A stretch of 64,000 nt of DNA from Mycobacterium sp. 852002-51971_SCH5477799-a. Lineage in GTDB: Bacteria; Actinomycetota; Actinomycetes; Mycobacteriales; Mycobacteriaceae. The DNA lies in contig NZ_LZIF01000083.1 in NCBI RefSeq assembly GCF_001667145.1, positions 124,001-188,000 of the forward strand, written 5' to 3'. A program made the translations under genes and the position numbers. The notes under the pieces are model-generated. The model had not been told where the DNA came from and did no database searches. It saw only the letters and a program-made list of their open reading frames with translations. Below, in pieces: positions 16,903 through 27,826 of the stretch (positions are counted from its first letter, which is position 1; each line of letters starts with the position of its first letter).

Positions 16903-19404
16903 CTAGTCTTCGGCGTCGCCGCCGTCGGCGTTCGCGCCGCCCCGGATCAACGCCAGCGTGCCGGCCAGCTCGTCGGGCTTGATCAACACCTCGCGTGCCT
17001 TGGAGCCCTCCGAGGGCCCGACGATGCCGCGGGTCTCCATCAGGTCCATCAGCCGGCCGGCCTTGGCGAAGCCGACGCGCAGCTTGCGCTGCAGCATCGA
17101 CGTGGAGCCGAACTGGCTGGACACCACCAACTCGACGGCCTGCAGGAACACGTCCATGTCGTCGCCGATGTCGGGGTCGACGTCCGTGCGCTCGCCGGTC
17201 GGCTTGGCGTTGGTGACGCCCTCGGTGTACTCGGGTTCGGCCTGGTCCTTGCAGGCGGTGACGACGGCCTGGATCTCCTCGTCGGTGATGTACGCGCCCT
17301 GCAGCCGGATCGGCTTGCCCGCGCCCATCGGCAGAAACAGGCCGTCACCCATGCCGATCAGCTTTTCGGCGCCGGCCTGGTCCAGGATGACGCGGCTGTC
17401 GGTCAGCGACGACGTGGCGAACGCCAGCCGGGACGGGACGTTGGTCTTGATCAGACCGGTGACCACGTCCACCGACGGGCGCTGAGTGGCCAGCACCAGG
17501 TGAATGCCGGCGGCCCGGGCCTTTTGGGTGATGCGCACGATGGCGTCCTCGACGTCGCGCGGTGCCGTCATCATCAGGTCGGCCAGCTCGTCGACGATCG
17601 CCACCACATAGGGGTAGGGCCGGTATTCGCGCTGACTGCCCAGCGGCGCGGTGATGATGCCGGCGCGGACCTTCTCGTTGAAGTCGTCGATGTGCCGCAC
17701 CCGGGACGCCTGCATGTCCTGGTAGCGCTGCTCCATCTCCTCGACCAGCCACGCCAGCGCGGCGGCCGCCTTCTTGGGCTGGGTGATGATCGGGGTGATC
17801 AGGTGCGGAATGCCTTCGTAGGGCGTGAGTTCCACCATCTTCGGGTCGATCAGGATCATCCTGACCTCTTCCGGGGTGGCGCGCGCCAGCAGCGACACCA
17901 GCATCGAGTTGACGAAGCTGGACTTACCGGATCCGGTGGAACCGGCCACCAGCAGGTGCGGCATCTTGGCCAGGTTTGCCGAGATGAAATCGCCCTCGAT
18001 GTCCTTGCCGAGCCCGATCACCAGCGGGTGGTGGTCGCGCCGGGTCGATGGGGCGGTGAGCACGTCGGCCAGCCGCACCATTTCCCGGTCGGTGTTGGGC
18101 ACCTCGATGCCCACGGCCGACTTGCCGGGGATCGGGGCCAGCATCCGCACGCTCTCGGTGGCCACCGCGTACGCGATGTTCTTCTGCAGCGCGGTGATCT
18201 TCTCGACCTTCACGCCGGGCCCCAGCTCGACCTCGTACCGGGTGACGGTCGGCCCGCGGGTGCAGCCGGTCACGGCGGCGTCGACCTTGAACTGGGTCAG
18301 CACCTCGGTGATGGCGTCGGCCATGACGTTGTTGGCCGCGCTGCGCTTCTTGGGCGGATCGCCCGCCACCAGCAGGTTCAGCGACGGCAGCGTGTAGGGG
18401 CCCTCGACGATCCGGTCGAGTTCCACGGTGTCGTGCTTGCCCGCCGACCGGCCGCGCTTGCGGCCCCGCGAGGCCTGCGGGGCGGGCTGCACGGCGGGTT
18501 CGGGCACGGTCGGAATGTCGTCCTGCAGCGCGGCCTGGGCATCGTCGTCCGGCGACCACGCCGGCGGCTCTGGGACGGGAGACGCGTCGTCGTAGTTGTC
18601 GTCGCGGTCCGCTTCGGTGTCATCGTCGAACTCGTCGGCGTAGTCGTACGGTTCGTCGTCGCCGACCAGCCGGGTACCGAACATGGCGCGAACCACGTCG
18701 GGCACCTCCCGGATGGTGGTTCCGGTCAGCAGCAACAGGCCGAACATGAACCCGATGAACAACAGCGGCGCGGCGATCCAGGGCGTGAGCCCGTCCGAGA
18801 GCGGCCCGCCGATGGCGAAGCCGATGAAACCGGCCGCGCGGCGGCGCGCTTCCGGGTCCCCCGGCGAGCCCGACCACAGATGGCGCAGGCCGAGAACCGA
18901 CAGCGTGATCAGGCTGGTGCCCAGGATCAGCCGGGGGCGCACATTCGGGTTGGGCTCGGTGCGCATCAGGGTCACCGCCACCGCGGCGGTGGCCACCGGC
19001 AGCGCCAGCACACCCGCGCCGATGAAGGTTCGCAGCAGCGTGTCGACCCACGTGCCGACCGGCCCGGCGGCGTGAAACCACGAGCTCGCGGCGACCACCA
19101 CGGAAAAGCCCAGCAACAGCAGCGCGATGCCATCGCGGCGATGCCCGGGATCGATGTCGTGGGCTCGCCCGATCGACCGGGCCGCGCCGCCGGTCCCCCG
19201 GGCGGCCATCAACCAGATGGCGCGCACAGCGCGACCGCAGGTCAGCCCGGCGCCGACCAGCGGCGCGTGCTCACGCCGCCTGGCGGGCTTGCTGATTTTC
19301 TTGCGGGGCGCCGCCGGGCGCGCGCCCCGGGACCCGCTCGCGCGCGAAGTGGTCTTTGACCTGCTCGTTCGGCTTCTGGAGCGGGCGGCGGTCTTACTGG
19401 GCAT
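16903..19404 (-). CDS. ftsK: DNA translocase FtsK
   Basis: An 833-residue septal DNA motor that pumps the chromosome terminus through the division septum and activates dif recombination. The N-terminus is Arg/Ser/Lys-rich, then four or so membrane helices (for example GIALLLLGFSVVVAASSWF, GVLALPVATAAVAVTLM, IAAPLLFIGFMFGLLLL) up to about residue 215. An acidic linker follows. The motor has Walker A in VAGSTGSGKSSFVNS and Walker B in ILIDPKMVEL, with AIVDELADLMM after it. The C-terminal gamma winged helix that reads KOPS is seen in FGSTSMLQRKLRVGFAKAGR. The ATG at 19404 gives MPSKTAARS, matching relatives; the frame extends upstream without similarity. Confidence 0.96.
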   Translation of the reverse strand: MPSKTAARSRSRTSRSKTTSRASGSRGARPAAPRKKISKPARRREHAPLVGAGLTCGRAVRAIWLMAARGTGGAARSIGRAHDIDPGHRRDGIALLLLGFSVVVAASSWFHAAGPVGTWVDTLLRTFIGAGVLALPVATAAVAVTLMRTEPNPNVRPRLILGTSLITLSVLGLRHLWSGSPGDPEARRRAAGFIGFAIGGPLSDGLTPWIAAPLLFIGFMFGLLLLTGTTIREVPDVVRAMFGTRLVGDDEPYDYADEFDDDTEADRDDNYDDASPVPEPPAWSPDDDAQAALQDDIPTVPEPAVQPAPQASRGRKRGRSAGKHDTVELDRIVEGPYTLPSLNLLVAGDPPKKRSAANNVMADAITEVLTQFKVDAAVTGCTRGPTVTRYEVELGPGVKVEKITALQKNIAYAVATESVRMLAPIPGKSAVGIEVPNTDREMVRLADVLTAPSTRRDHHPLVIGLGKDIEGDFISANLAKMPHLLVAGSTGSGKSSFVNSMLVSLLARATPEEVRMILIDPKMVELTPYEGIPHLITPIITQPKKAAAALAWLVEEMEQRYQDMQASRVRHIDDFNEKVRAGIITAPLGSQREYRPYPYVVAIVDELADLMMTAPRDVEDAIVRITQKARAAGIHLVLATQRPSVDVVTGLIKTNVPSRLAFATSSLTDSRVILDQAGAEKLIGMGDGLFLPMGAGKPIRLQGAYITDEEIQAVVTACKDQAEPEYTEGVTNAKPTGERTDVDPDIGDDMDVFLQAVELVVSSQFGSTSMLQRKLRVGFAKAGRLMDLMETRGIVGPSEGSKAREVLIKPDELAGTLALIRGGANADGGDAED

Positions 19405-19572
19405 GACGGCAAGGGTAGTCGCAACGGCATCATCTACACCACCCGCCACACTGGTTACCGTCCGGCCGCGTCAGGCATGGTGCGACCCGGGCGCCATATC
19501 GCGTGAGTAGGGTGACATTCGGTTGCGAGAAGTCGTGCTCGTCACCCACCGCCAGCGCCCAGGAGGCCATCA

Positions 19573-19887
19573 ATGCCCGTCGTCGTCGTCGCCACCATGA
19601 CTGTCAAACCCGAGTCGGTCGACACGGTTCGCGACATCCTCACGCGGGCGGTCGAAGAAGTGCACGACGAGCCGGGCTGCCAGTTGTACTCGCTGCACCA
19701 GTCGGACGAGACCTTTGTCTTCGTCGAGCAGTGGGCCGACGCCGAGGCGCTCAAGGCGCACAGCACCGCGCCGGCGGTCACCAAGATGTTCACCGCGGCC
19801 GGCGAGCACCTGGTCGGCGCCCCCGACATCAAGATGCTGCAGCCCGTCTCGGCGGGCGATCCGGCCAAAGGACAGTTGCGGCCCTGA
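19573..19887 (+). CDS. antibiotic biosynthesis monooxygenase (ABM) domain protein
   Basis: A 104-residue dimeric ferredoxin-like ABM-fold protein, orthologous to Rv2749. The typical pattern is visible: [34 protein letters not shown] and [17 protein letters not shown]. Such proteins are cofactor-free oxygenases or quinol-handling partners; no substrate can be assigned. The ATG at 19573 has a strong AGGAGG ribosome site. A possible -10, TAGGGT, lies at about 19507. Its stop overlaps the next start (TGATG), so it is translated with the following SDR and probably acts with it. Confidence 0.87.
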   Translation: MPVVVVATMTVKPESVDTVRDILTRAVEEVHDEPGCQLYSLHQSDETFVFVEQWADAEALKAHSTAPAVTKMFTAAGEHLVGAPDIKMLQPVSAGDPAKGQLRP

Positions 19888-20717
19888 TGGCTCGCTCGCC
19901 AGAAGGCCCCCTGAAGGGCAAAGTCGCGTTCATCACCGGCGCCGCGCGCGGGCAGGGCCGCGCGCACGCGGTGCGGTTGGCCGCCGACGGCGCCGACATC
20001 ATCGCCGTCGATCTGTGCGATCAGATCGCCAGCGTGCCCTACTCGCTGGCCACGCCCGACGATCTGGCCGCCACCGTGAAGCTGGTCGAAGACACCGGCG
20101 CGCGCATCGTGGCCGCTCGTGGCGACGTCCGTGACCGCGAATCCCTGGCGGCCGCATTGCAGGCGGGCCTCGACGAGTTCGGCCGGCTGGACATCGTGGT
20201 GGCCAACGCCGGGATCGCGCCCATGCAATCCGGTGACGACGGCTGGCACGACGTCATCGACGTCAACCTCACCGGCGTCTACCACACCATCAAGGTCGCG
20301 ATACCCACGATGGTCAAACAGGGCACCGGCGGGTCGATCGTGCTGATCAGTTCGAGCGCCGGGCTGGCCGGGGTCGGCAGCCCGGACGCCGGTTCCGTCG
20401 GCTACGCCGCCGCCAAGCACGGGGTGGTCGGGCTGATGCGCGTCTACGCGAATCTACTTGCCGGGCAGATGATTCGGGTGAATTCGATTCACCCGTCCGG
20501 CGTCGAGACTCCAATGATCAACAACGAGTTCACCCGGGAGTGGCTGGCCAAGATGGCCGCCGCGACGGACACGCCGGGCGCCATGGGCAACGCCATGCCG
20601 GTGGAGGTGCTCGACGTCGAGGACATCGCGAACGCGGTGGCGTGGCTGGTGTCCGATCAGGCGCGCTACATCACCGGGGTTACCCTGCCCGTCGACGCGG
20701 GATTCCTGAACAAGTAA
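19887..20717 (+). CDS. mycofactocin-dependent SDR oxidoreductase
   Basis: A 276-residue short-chain dehydrogenase. The N-terminal cofactor motif reads [16 protein letters not shown], the extended form typical of mycofactocin-coupled SDRs (TIGR03971), whose NAD stays bound and is reoxidised by mycofactocin. NAG is in VANAGIAP, the catalytic serine in LISSSAG and the YxxxK in [10 protein letters not shown]. The insertion around residues 35-55 ([17 protein letters not shown]) also fits that subgroup. Substrate is probably an alcohol but is not defined. It overlaps the ABM gene and is followed 5 bp later by a methyltransferase. Confidence 0.88.
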   Translation: MARSPEGPLKGKVAFITGAARGQGRAHAVRLAADGADIIAVDLCDQIASVPYSLATPDDLAATVKLVEDTGARIVAARGDVRDRESLAAALQAGLDEFGRLDIVVANAGIAPMQSGDDGWHDVIDVNLTGVYHTIKVAIPTMVKQGTGGSIVLISSSAGLAGVGSPDAGSVGYAAAKHGVVGLMRVYANLLAGQMIRVNSIHPSGVETPMINNEFTREWLAKMAAATDTPGAMGNAMPVEVLDVEDIANAVAWLVSDQARYITGVTLPVDAGFLNK

Positions 20718-20722
20718 CCGTC

Positions 20723-21595
20723 ATGGCACGAAACCTGGTCGCGCAGACAGCATTTGGCCCGATGGTGCTGGCCGCCGTCGAGCAGAACGAGCCGCCCGGC
20801 CGCCGCCTGGTCGACGACGACTTCGCCGAACTCTTCCTGCCCGCGCCGCTGCGCTGGCTCGTCGGGACGACCCGGTTCGCGCCCATTCGCCGCCTGATGA
20901 TCCGCGGCTCGGAGTTCACCGGCCCGGGATTGTGGGCGAACCTGGCCTGCCGCAAGCGTTTCATCGCCGACAAGCTCCAGGAATCACTCGACGGCATCAA
21001 CGCCGTCGTCATCCTCGGAGCCGGCCTGGACACCCGCCCCTACCAGTTGACGAGGCGGGTCCGCATCCCGGTGTTCGAGGTCGATCTGCCCGTTAACGTC
21101 GCGCGGAAACTCAAGACGGTGCGCCGGGTGCTCGGCGAACCGCCGCTGTCGGTTCGGTTGGTGGCGTTGAACCTCGAGCATGACGACCTGCTCACCTCGC
21201 TCGCCGAGCACGGTTACCGCACCGACTACCGGGCGTTCTTCATCTGCGAAGGCGTCACCCAATACCTCACCGAAGCGACCGTGCGGCGCACGCTGGACGG
21301 GCTGCGCGCCACCGCGCCCGGCAGCCGATTGGTGTTCACCTACGTCCGTCGCGATTTCATCGACGGCACCAACCGGTATGGCACCCGCACGCTGTACCGC
21401 AACGTGCGCCAGCGGCGGCAACTGTGGCATTTCGGCCTGCAGCCCGACGGCGTCGCGGCGTTCCTCGGCGAATACGGCTGGCGGCTGCTGGAGCAGGCCG
21501 GTCCCGATGAGCTCGTCCAGCGCTATGTCGACCCCACCGGCCGAAAACTCAAAGCGTCGCAACTGGAGTGGTCGGCCTACGCCGAGAAGATCTGA
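20723..21595 (+). CDS. SAM-dependent methyltransferase (TIGR00027 family)
   Basis: A 290-residue class I methyltransferase of the large mycobacterial TIGR00027/leucine carboxyl methyltransferase-like family, orthologous to Rv2751. The SAM motif is VVILGAGLDTRPYQL with an acidic residue following in FEVDLP; ICEGVTQYLTE is another hallmark. Targets of the family are mostly unknown. It sits 5 bp after the SDR gene, so ABM, SDR and methyltransferase form an operon. The region after the stop holds an 8-bp inverted repeat (ACTTAAAC at 21615 and GTTTAAGT at 21656) before the convergent rnj gene. Confidence 0.88.
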   Translation: MARNLVAQTAFGPMVLAAVEQNEPPGRRLVDDDFAELFLPAPLRWLVGTTRFAPIRRLMIRGSEFTGPGLWANLACRKRFIADKLQESLDGINAVVILGAGLDTRPYQLTRRVRIPVFEVDLPVNVARKLKTVRRVLGEPPLSVRLVALNLEHDDLLTSLAEHGYRTDYRAFFICEGVTQYLTEATVRRTLDGLRATAPGSRLVFTYVRRDFIDGTNRYGTRTLYRNVRQRRQLWHFGLQPDGVAAFLGEYGWRLLEQAGPDELVQRYVDPTGRKLKASQLEWSAYAEKI

Positions 21596-21695
21596 GTGCA
21601 GGGTCCTGCCTGACACTTAAACGTCTGCGACGACACGCCGGCCATCACCGCAATGGTTTAAGTTTCGCGCGTCGGCCTACGCTGAGAGATCGTCG

Positions 21696-23372
21696 CTAGA
21701 CCTCGATGACGGTCGGCACGATCATCGGCTGCCTACGGTAGGCTTCGCCCACCCACTTGCCGACGGTGCGCCGCACGCCCTGGGCAATGCGGCTCGGATC
21801 GGTGATGTTCTCGGCTGCAAGCGCTTCCAGCTCGGCCTCCACCCTGCGCACGGCGGGCTCCAGCGCCTTGGGATCCTCGGAGAATCCGCGCGAGTGCAGC
21901 TGCGGCGGGGCGACCGGACGCCCGGTACCGCGCGCGACCACCACGGTCACCGCCACGAAACCCGAGGACAGAATGAGCCGCTCGCCCAGGGTGATGTCGC
22001 CGACGTCGCCGTTGATTAGTCCGTCGACGAACATCTTGCCGACCGGCACCGCGCCCGCGATCGAGGCCTTGCCCGCGACCAGGTCCACGCTCACCCCGTT
22101 CTCGGCCAACAGGATTGATTCCTCCGGCACACCGGTGCGGGCCGCCAGCTTGGCGTTGGCCCGCAGCATGCGCCACGTTCCGTGCACGGGCATGACGTGA
22201 CGCGGCCGAATCCCGTTGTACAGGAACAACAGTTCTCCCGCGTACGCGTGGCCCGAAACATGCACGCGGGCTTGGGCATTGGTGACAACGCGGGCCCCGA
22301 TCTTGGCGAGCTCGTCGATGACGCCGTAAACCGCTTCCTCGTTGCCCGGGATCAGCGACGACGCCAACACGACGAGGTCACCCGCGGTCAGCGTGATGCT
22401 GCGGTGCTCGCCACGCGACATCCGCGACAACGCCGACATCGGTTCGCCCTGGGTGCCGGTGGTGATCAGCACCACCTTCTCGGCCGGCATCATCTCGGCG
22501 GCGCCGATGTCGATCACGTCCGAGTCGGCCACCCGCAGGAATCCGAGTTCCCGGGCGATCCCCATGTTGCGCACCATCGATCGGCCGACGAACGATACCC
22601 GCCGGCCCAAAGCGACTGCGGCATCGATGATTTGCTGCACCCGATCCACGTTGGAGGCGAAACACGCCACGATGACCCGGCCGTCGGCGCCGCGGATCAA
22701 ACGGTGCAGCGTCGGGCCCACTTCGCTTTCCGACGGCCCGACGCCTGGATGCTCGGAATTGGTTGAGTCGCACAGAAACAGGTCCACCCCGGCGTCGCCG
22801 AGCCGCGACATGCCGGGCAGGTCGGTCGGGCGGCCGTCCAGGGCAAGCTGGTCGAGCTTGATGTCGCCGGTGTGCAGGATCGTCCCCGCCCCGGTGCGCA
22901 CGGCGATCGCCAGCGCGTCGGGGATGGAGTGGTTGACGGCGAAGTACTGGCATTCGAACACGCCGTGACTGCTCTTCTGGCCCTCGGCCACCTCGACGAA
23001 CACCGGCTTGAGGCGGTGCTCGCGGCACTTCGCGGCGACCAGTGCCAGCGTGAACTTCGAACCGACCACCGGGATGTCGGGGCGCAGCTTGAGCAGGAAC
23101 GGAATGCCGCCGATGTGGTCCTCGTGGGCGTGGGTTAGCACCAGCGCCTCGATGTCGTCGAGCCGGTCGGAGATGTGCCGCAGATCCGGCAGGATCAGAT
23201 CGACCCCAGGCTCGTCGTGGGTGGGGAACATCACGCCGCAGTCGATGATCAACAGCTTGCCCAGGTGCTCGAAAACGGTCATGTTACGGCCGATTTCGCT
23301 GATGCCACCCAAAGCAGTGACCCGCAACCCTCCTGTGGCCAAGGGGCCTGGCGGGGCGAGATCTACATCCAC
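21696..23372 (-). CDS. rnj: ribonuclease J
   Basis: A 558-residue metallo-beta-lactamase/beta-CASP nuclease with endo- and 5'-3' exoribonuclease activity, active in rRNA maturation and mRNA decay, and in mycobacteria also linked to drug tolerance. Metal ligands are in LTHAHEDHIGGIPF; the beta-CASP region includes FVGRSMVRNM and TGTQGEPMSALSRM; the last His motif is HVSGHAYAGE. The C-terminal domain begins around VARGTGRP. The GTG at 23372-23370 gives VDVDLAPPGPL, matching the M. tuberculosis length exactly. It follows dapA by 19 bp and is co-transcribed with it. Confidence 0.96.
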   Translation of the reverse strand: MDVDLAPPGPLATGGLRVTALGGISEIGRNMTVFEHLGKLLIIDCGVMFPTHDEPGVDLILPDLRHISDRLDDIEALVLTHAHEDHIGGIPFLLKLRPDIPVVGSKFTLALVAAKCREHRLKPVFVEVAEGQKSSHGVFECQYFAVNHSIPDALAIAVRTGAGTILHTGDIKLDQLALDGRPTDLPGMSRLGDAGVDLFLCDSTNSEHPGVGPSESEVGPTLHRLIRGADGRVIVACFASNVDRVQQIIDAAVALGRRVSFVGRSMVRNMGIARELGFLRVADSDVIDIGAAEMMPAEKVVLITTGTQGEPMSALSRMSRGEHRSITLTAGDLVVLASSLIPGNEEAVYGVIDELAKIGARVVTNAQARVHVSGHAYAGELLFLYNGIRPRHVMPVHGTWRMLRANAKLAARTGVPEESILLAENGVSVDLVAGKASIAGAVPVGKMFVDGLINGDVGDITLGERLILSSGFVAVTVVVARGTGRPVAPPQLHSRGFSEDPKALEPAVRRVEAELEALAAENITDPSRIAQGVRRTVGKWVGEAYRRQPMIVPTVIEV

Positions 23373-23391
23373 TTCTCGGAAACTCCTCGGG

Positions 23392-24303
<912 letters not shown>

Positions 24304-24354
24304 TTACCTGGACCCGGCAAGGTGTTTAGCATCCGCGTTGCGCGCCGGCGCGCA

Positions 24355-25107
24355 TCAGGCTTCGGTCGCCAGTGGGCTGGTCGCGACCTCCGTGCCGTCG
24401 GCCAGGGTGGCGATCTCGAAGTCGGCGAACACCGCCGGCGCCACGGCCGTCAGCTGGCGCAGGCACTCAACGGCGAGCCGCCGGATTTCCACGTCGGCGT
24501 GCTCGCTGGCGCGCATCGCGATGAAGTGGCGCCACGCCCGGTAGTTGCCGGTCACGACGATGCGGGTTTCGGTCGCGTTGGGCAGCACGGAGCGGGCGGC
24601 CTGGCGGGCCTGCTTGCGACGCAACACCGCATTCGGTTGGTCGGCGAACTTCGCCTCCAGCTTCGCCAGCAACTCGGTGTAGGTGGCGCGGCCGGCGTCC
24701 GCGGCGGCGGCCAGGATCCGCTGCAGTTCCGGATCGTCTTCCATGCCCGGGGGCACGACGACGTGTGATTCCTTTTCGGGGACGTAGCGCTGTGACAGCT
24801 GCGAATAGGAGAAGTGCCGATGCCGAATCAGCTCGTGGGTGCACGATCGCGAGATGCCGGTGATGTAGAACGACACACTCGCGTGTTCGAGCACCGAGAA
24901 GTGGCCGACGTCGATGATGTGCTTGATGTAGCCGGCGTTGGTCGCGGTCTTGGGGTTGGGTTTCGACCAGCTCTGGTAGCAGGCCCGGCCGGCGAACTCA
25001 ACCAGCGCGGGGCCGCCGTCGGCGTCGGTGCCCCACGGCACGTCGGCGGGCGCCAAGAAGTCGGTCTTGGCGATCAGTTGCACGCGCAGCGGCGCGATCT
25101 CGGCCAC
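24355..25107 (-). CDS. thyX: flavin-dependent thymidylate synthase
   Basis: ThyX makes dTMP from dUMP using FAD and methylene-THF, leaving THF rather than DHF. The diagnostic motif [13 protein letters not shown] is present, as is the [15 protein letters not shown] helix. Length is 250 residues from the GTG at 25107-25105 (VAEIAPLR), which matches the M. tuberculosis start and has AAGGTGAG at a good distance; a GTG at 25116 would add three residues. The genome also has the classical thyA 3.5 kb away, the usual mycobacterial redundancy. Confidence 0.96.
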   Translation of the reverse strand: MAEIAPLRVQLIAKTDFLAPADVPWGTDADGGPALVEFAGRACYQSWSKPNPKTATNAGYIKHIIDVGHFSVLEHASVSFYITGISRSCTHELIRHRHFSYSQLSQRYVPEKESHVVVPPGMEDDPELQRILAAAADAGRATYTELLAKLEAKFADQPNAVLRRKQARQAARSVLPNATETRIVVTGNYRAWRHFIAMRASEHADVEIRRLAVECLRQLTAVAPAVFADFEIATLADGTEVATSPLATEA

Positions 25108-25206
25108 GGCGCTCACCTTAAGGCGTGCCGGACGGGTCGGCCCCCCTGACCCGCACCTTGCCGCATACCGGCAACGGCAGCAACGCAGATGGACATCGAC
25201 GCGACA

Positions 25207-26430
25207 TCAGCTGATCAACTTGACCGCCGTGCGCAGCTCGCCCGACAGATCACCGCGGTCGGTGACGCTGACTCCGCCCAGGCCCAGCCACGACGCCATG
25301 GACTCCAGTTCACCGGCCAGCGCCGCGGCGATGCGGGGCTTGGGCGCACCGGGCTCGCCGAATGCACCGAGGACCCGCAACGAGTCAGCGGCGCGGTCGG
25401 CCTTGAGGTCCACCCGCGCCACCAATCGCCCGTCCATGAGCAGCGGCCACACGTAGTAGCCGTACTGCCGCTTGGCGGCGGGGGTGTAAATCTCAATGCG
25501 GTAATGGAATTCGAAGAGCCGCTCGACGCGTGGGCGGAAGAAGATGAGCGGGTCGAACGGGCACAGCAGCGCGGTGCCGCGGTCGGTGCGGGGCACCGTG
25601 CGCCCGGCACGCAGGTAGGCCGGTGCGGACCAGCCGTCGACGTCGACCGGCTCGATGTCGCCGACGGCCACCAATGCGGCGATCGCCGGCTTGATCTGCT
25701 GGGCCGACAGCCGAAAGTAGTCGCGGATGTCGGCCTCGGTGCCCACGCCCAGCGCGGTGGCGGCCCGCAGCGCGAGTTCGCGGATCGCCTCGTCGTCGTC
25801 GACCTCGCGGGCCAGGACGCCGGCCGGCAGCACCCGTTCCACCAGGTCGTAGTGGCGAGCGAAGCCCACCCGGGTGGCGGTGGTGAGGATCCCGGCGGAG
25901 AACAGCGCCTCGGCCACCCATTTGGTGTCGCTGCGGCTGCCCCACCAGCTGCCTCTGGGCCCGCGCGGTTCGGCTTCCAGATGCGCTTCGATCTGCCCGG
26001 CGGTGCTGGGCCCGAGCTCGGCGATGGCGGCGACGATCTTGTCGGCAAGTTCCGGGTTGGCCTTGACGATGTGGGTGCGCCACCGGCCATGGGAGTACTG
26101 GCGCATCCGCCAGCGCAGCAGCGGCCAGTCCTCGACAGCCATCAGTGCTGCCTCATGCGCCCAGTACTCCGCCAGCAGCCGCGACGATCGGGGCCCCCAG
26201 GCGGCCCGGTCGAGCACGCCACGGTCGTAGGGGCCGAGCCGGCTGAACACCGGAGCGTAGTGTGCGCGCACCGCCACCGAGACCGAATCCAGTTGCAGCA
26301 CTTGGATCCTGGAAATCAGCCGCTTCAGGTGTGCCCGGCTGATCTCACCATTGGGCCGAGGTTCGCTAAATCCTTGGGCCGCAACGGCTATCCGCCGGGC
26401 TTGGGCGGCCGATAGCCTGCGGGTCGACAC
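25207..26430 (-). CDS. YcaQ/AlkX-type DNA glycosylase (winged-helix HTH_42)
   Basis: A 407-residue protein of the HTH_42 superfamily, which contains the interstrand-crosslink glycosylases YcaQ and AlkX. The family region is visible as RIQVLQLDSVSVAVRAHYAP, with the Q-x-D catalytic-type motif in QLDS, then SRLGPYD and LLAEYWAHEA. C-terminally, PFDPLIFFRPRVERLFEFHY and RQYGYYVWPLLM are also family hallmarks. It should excise bulky N-alkyl lesions or unhook crosslinks; the exact lesion is unknown. The GTG at 26430 follows TATTCT by seven bases, suggesting a leaderless transcript. It lies where M. tuberculosis keeps its hsd restriction genes. Confidence 0.82.
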   Translation of the reverse strand: MSTRRLSAAQARRIAVAAQGFSEPRPNGEISRAHLKRLISRIQVLQLDSVSVAVRAHYAPVFSRLGPYDRGVLDRAAWGPRSSRLLAEYWAHEAALMAVEDWPLLRWRMRQYSHGRWRTHIVKANPELADKIVAAIAELGPSTAGQIEAHLEAEPRGPRGSWWGSRSDTKWVAEALFSAGILTTATRVGFARHYDLVERVLPAGVLAREVDDDEAIRELALRAATALGVGTEADIRDYFRLSAQQIKPAIAALVAVGDIEPVDVDGWSAPAYLRAGRTVPRTDRGTALLCPFDPLIFFRPRVERLFEFHYRIEIYTPAAKRQYGYYVWPLLMDGRLVARVDLKADRAADSLRVLGAFGEPGAPKPRIAAALAGELESMASWLGLGGVSVTDRGDLSGELRTAVKLIS

Positions 26431-26466
26431 GGTGCCGAGAATACCGGTCGTGTCCGACGTGTTGCG

Positions 26467-27180
26467 TTACGACGGTGAGCCCGCGCCGACTTTCTCGTCC
26501 AACCGCACCACGGAGTCGGCGTCGGGCGAATTCTTTTGCTCTTCGTAGGCCGCATCGAGGGCGTCCGGAACCGTTTTCAGGTCGCGGTAGACGCCCATCA
26601 GTTGCTCGAGGATCCGGATCCGCTGCCGACTCGCGTCGTCCACGGCCCGGCGGGCCTCGTCTCGATCCCGGTCGGCCCTCTCCTTCGCCTCGGCGAGGAG
26701 CCGCTCACGCGCCTGCTCGGCGTCTTCGCGCAGGCTGGCCAGTTCGGCCTCGAGCTTTTCCTTGGTCTTTTGGTATTCGGCTTCCATGGCTTCCCGCTGC
26801 GCGGCCATGTCCGCCAACATCTGCTCACGCTTCCGCTGTGTTTCTTCGGCCTCGGCCTCGGCCGCGGCGATCAGCGCGTCCGCTTCTGCTCGCGCCTCGG
26901 CCTGCATCTCGGCCACCTCGTCGACGGCGCGGCTCAGCATTTTCGCTAACCGTTGCTGCACCGCGCGCGGCGACGGCGACGTGTCCGTCAGTGCGGCCAC
27001 TTCCTTGCGCAGCGCGGCCGTTTGATCGCCGGATTCCTGCAGCCGGGCCCGTAGGCTCTCGACGTCGTCAAGCAGCAGCTGCTGCTTGGTGGTCAGCATC
27101 TCGATGTGGGCATCGACCGCGGTCGCGTCGTAGCCCATGAATTTGCGAGAGAACGTCCTGGGTTCGGGTGTCACTGCCAA
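26467..27180 (-). CDS. DivIVA-like coiled-coil protein
   Basis: A 237-residue protein. The N-terminal 50 residues, RTFSRKFMGYDATAVDAHIE, look like a DivIVA-type membrane-binding module (the F-x-x-x-x-x-G-Y-D-x-x-x-V-D pattern), followed by an almost unbroken coiled coil from about residue 25 to 205 with a break at TSPSPRAVQQ. It resembles Wag31 relatives used in polar growth or septum organisation but is not Wag31 itself. The start is ambiguous: a TTG at 27180 with AGGAGGGGG six bases upstream, or a GTG at 27174 (VTPEPRTF). It lies 36 bp downstream of the glycosylase start on the same strand, so no shared promoter is implied. Confidence 0.78.
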   Translation of the reverse strand: MAVTPEPRTFSRKFMGYDATAVDAHIEMLTTKQQLLLDDVESLRARLQESGDQTAALRKEVAALTDTSPSPRAVQQRLAKMLSRAVDEVAEMQAEARAEADALIAAAEAEAEETQRKREQMLADMAAQREAMEAEYQKTKEKLEAELASLREDAEQARERLLAEAKERADRDRDEARRAVDDASRQRIRILEQLMGVYRDLKTVPDALDAAYEEQKNSPDADSVVRLDEKVGAGSPS

Positions 27181-27246
27181 TTCCCCCTCCTAATGCAAAC
27201 GCTTGGTTGACCCTGTACGACCGACCCCGGGTCCGAGTATGTCAGG

Positions 27247-27765
27247 TCACGCCGTGGGCGCGATCGGGTGCGCGGCGCTGCGACGGTAGCTGTGGAAGCG
27301 ATACCGCAGGCCCGAGCGGCTGGCCTGCCACTCCCCCGTTTCGCCCACCCAAGTGTCGTCCAGCGTCGGTGCCAGCGCATCGTCGTCGTCGCGTCGCAAA
27401 TCGATTTCGATCTCGGTGACCTCGCAGCGGGTGGCGTAGGGCAGCGCCAGCAAATAGATCTGTTCGCCGCCGATGACCCACGTCTCGGAGTCGCCCTTGG
27501 CAAGGGCGTTCTCCAGGGTGCCGACCACCTGCGCCCCGTCGGCGACGAAGCCGGTGTCGCGGGACAGGACGACATTGCGCCGGCCCGGCAGGGGGCGCAC
27601 CTTCGCAGGTAACGAATCCCAGGTCCGCCGGCCCATGATCACCGGGTGTCCGATGGTCACCTCTTTGAACCGGAGGAGATCCTCCGGCACGTTCCAGGGG
27701 ATGTCGCCACCGCGCCCGATGACGCCGGAGGTCGACTGAGCCCACACCAGGCCCACCTCGGTCAT
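27247..27765 (-). CDS. dfrA: dihydrofolate reductase
   Basis: DfrA reduces DHF to THF with NADPH, restoring the pool consumed by ThyA. The 172-residue enzyme has the expected landmarks: [18 protein letters not shown] with the M20-type loop, the catalytic Asp equivalent in [17 protein letters not shown] and WVIGGEQIY. The sequence is clearly closer to M. avium-complex DfrA ([22 protein letters not shown]) than to that of M. tuberculosis, and the C-terminus is about 13 residues longer than the latter. The start is the ATG at 27765. thyA lies 61 bp upstream, so thyA-dfrA form a unit. Confidence 0.96.
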   Translation of the reverse strand: MTEVGLVWAQSTSGVIGRGGDIPWNVPEDLLRFKEVTIGHPVIMGRRTWDSLPAKVRPLPGRRNVVLSRDTGFVADGAQVVGTLENALAKGDSETWVIGGEQIYLLALPYATRCEVTEIEIDLRRDDDDALAPTLDDTWVGETGEWQASRSGLRYRFHSYRRSAAHPIAPTA

Positions 27766-27826
27766 ACGCGCTACTCCTTGATCCCGGCTTGCAGGCCGCC
27801 CGAGCGGGCATCGTCGCCGGCGCGCT

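Noticed and set aside
17500..19359. 619-codon plus-strand open frame across ftsK
   Set aside because: Mirror frame of ftsK; low-complexity His/Gln/Arg/Gly content, no start signal and no similarity.
21571..21690. Short direct repeat GTCGGCCTACGC at the methyltransferase end and just before rnj
   Set aside because: Only about 12 identical bases, probably a small local duplication; no sign of a mobile element.
25158..25174. TTGCCG/CGGCAA hairpin between thyX and the glycosylase gene
   Set aside because: Six-base stem with no T tract; too weak to call a terminator.
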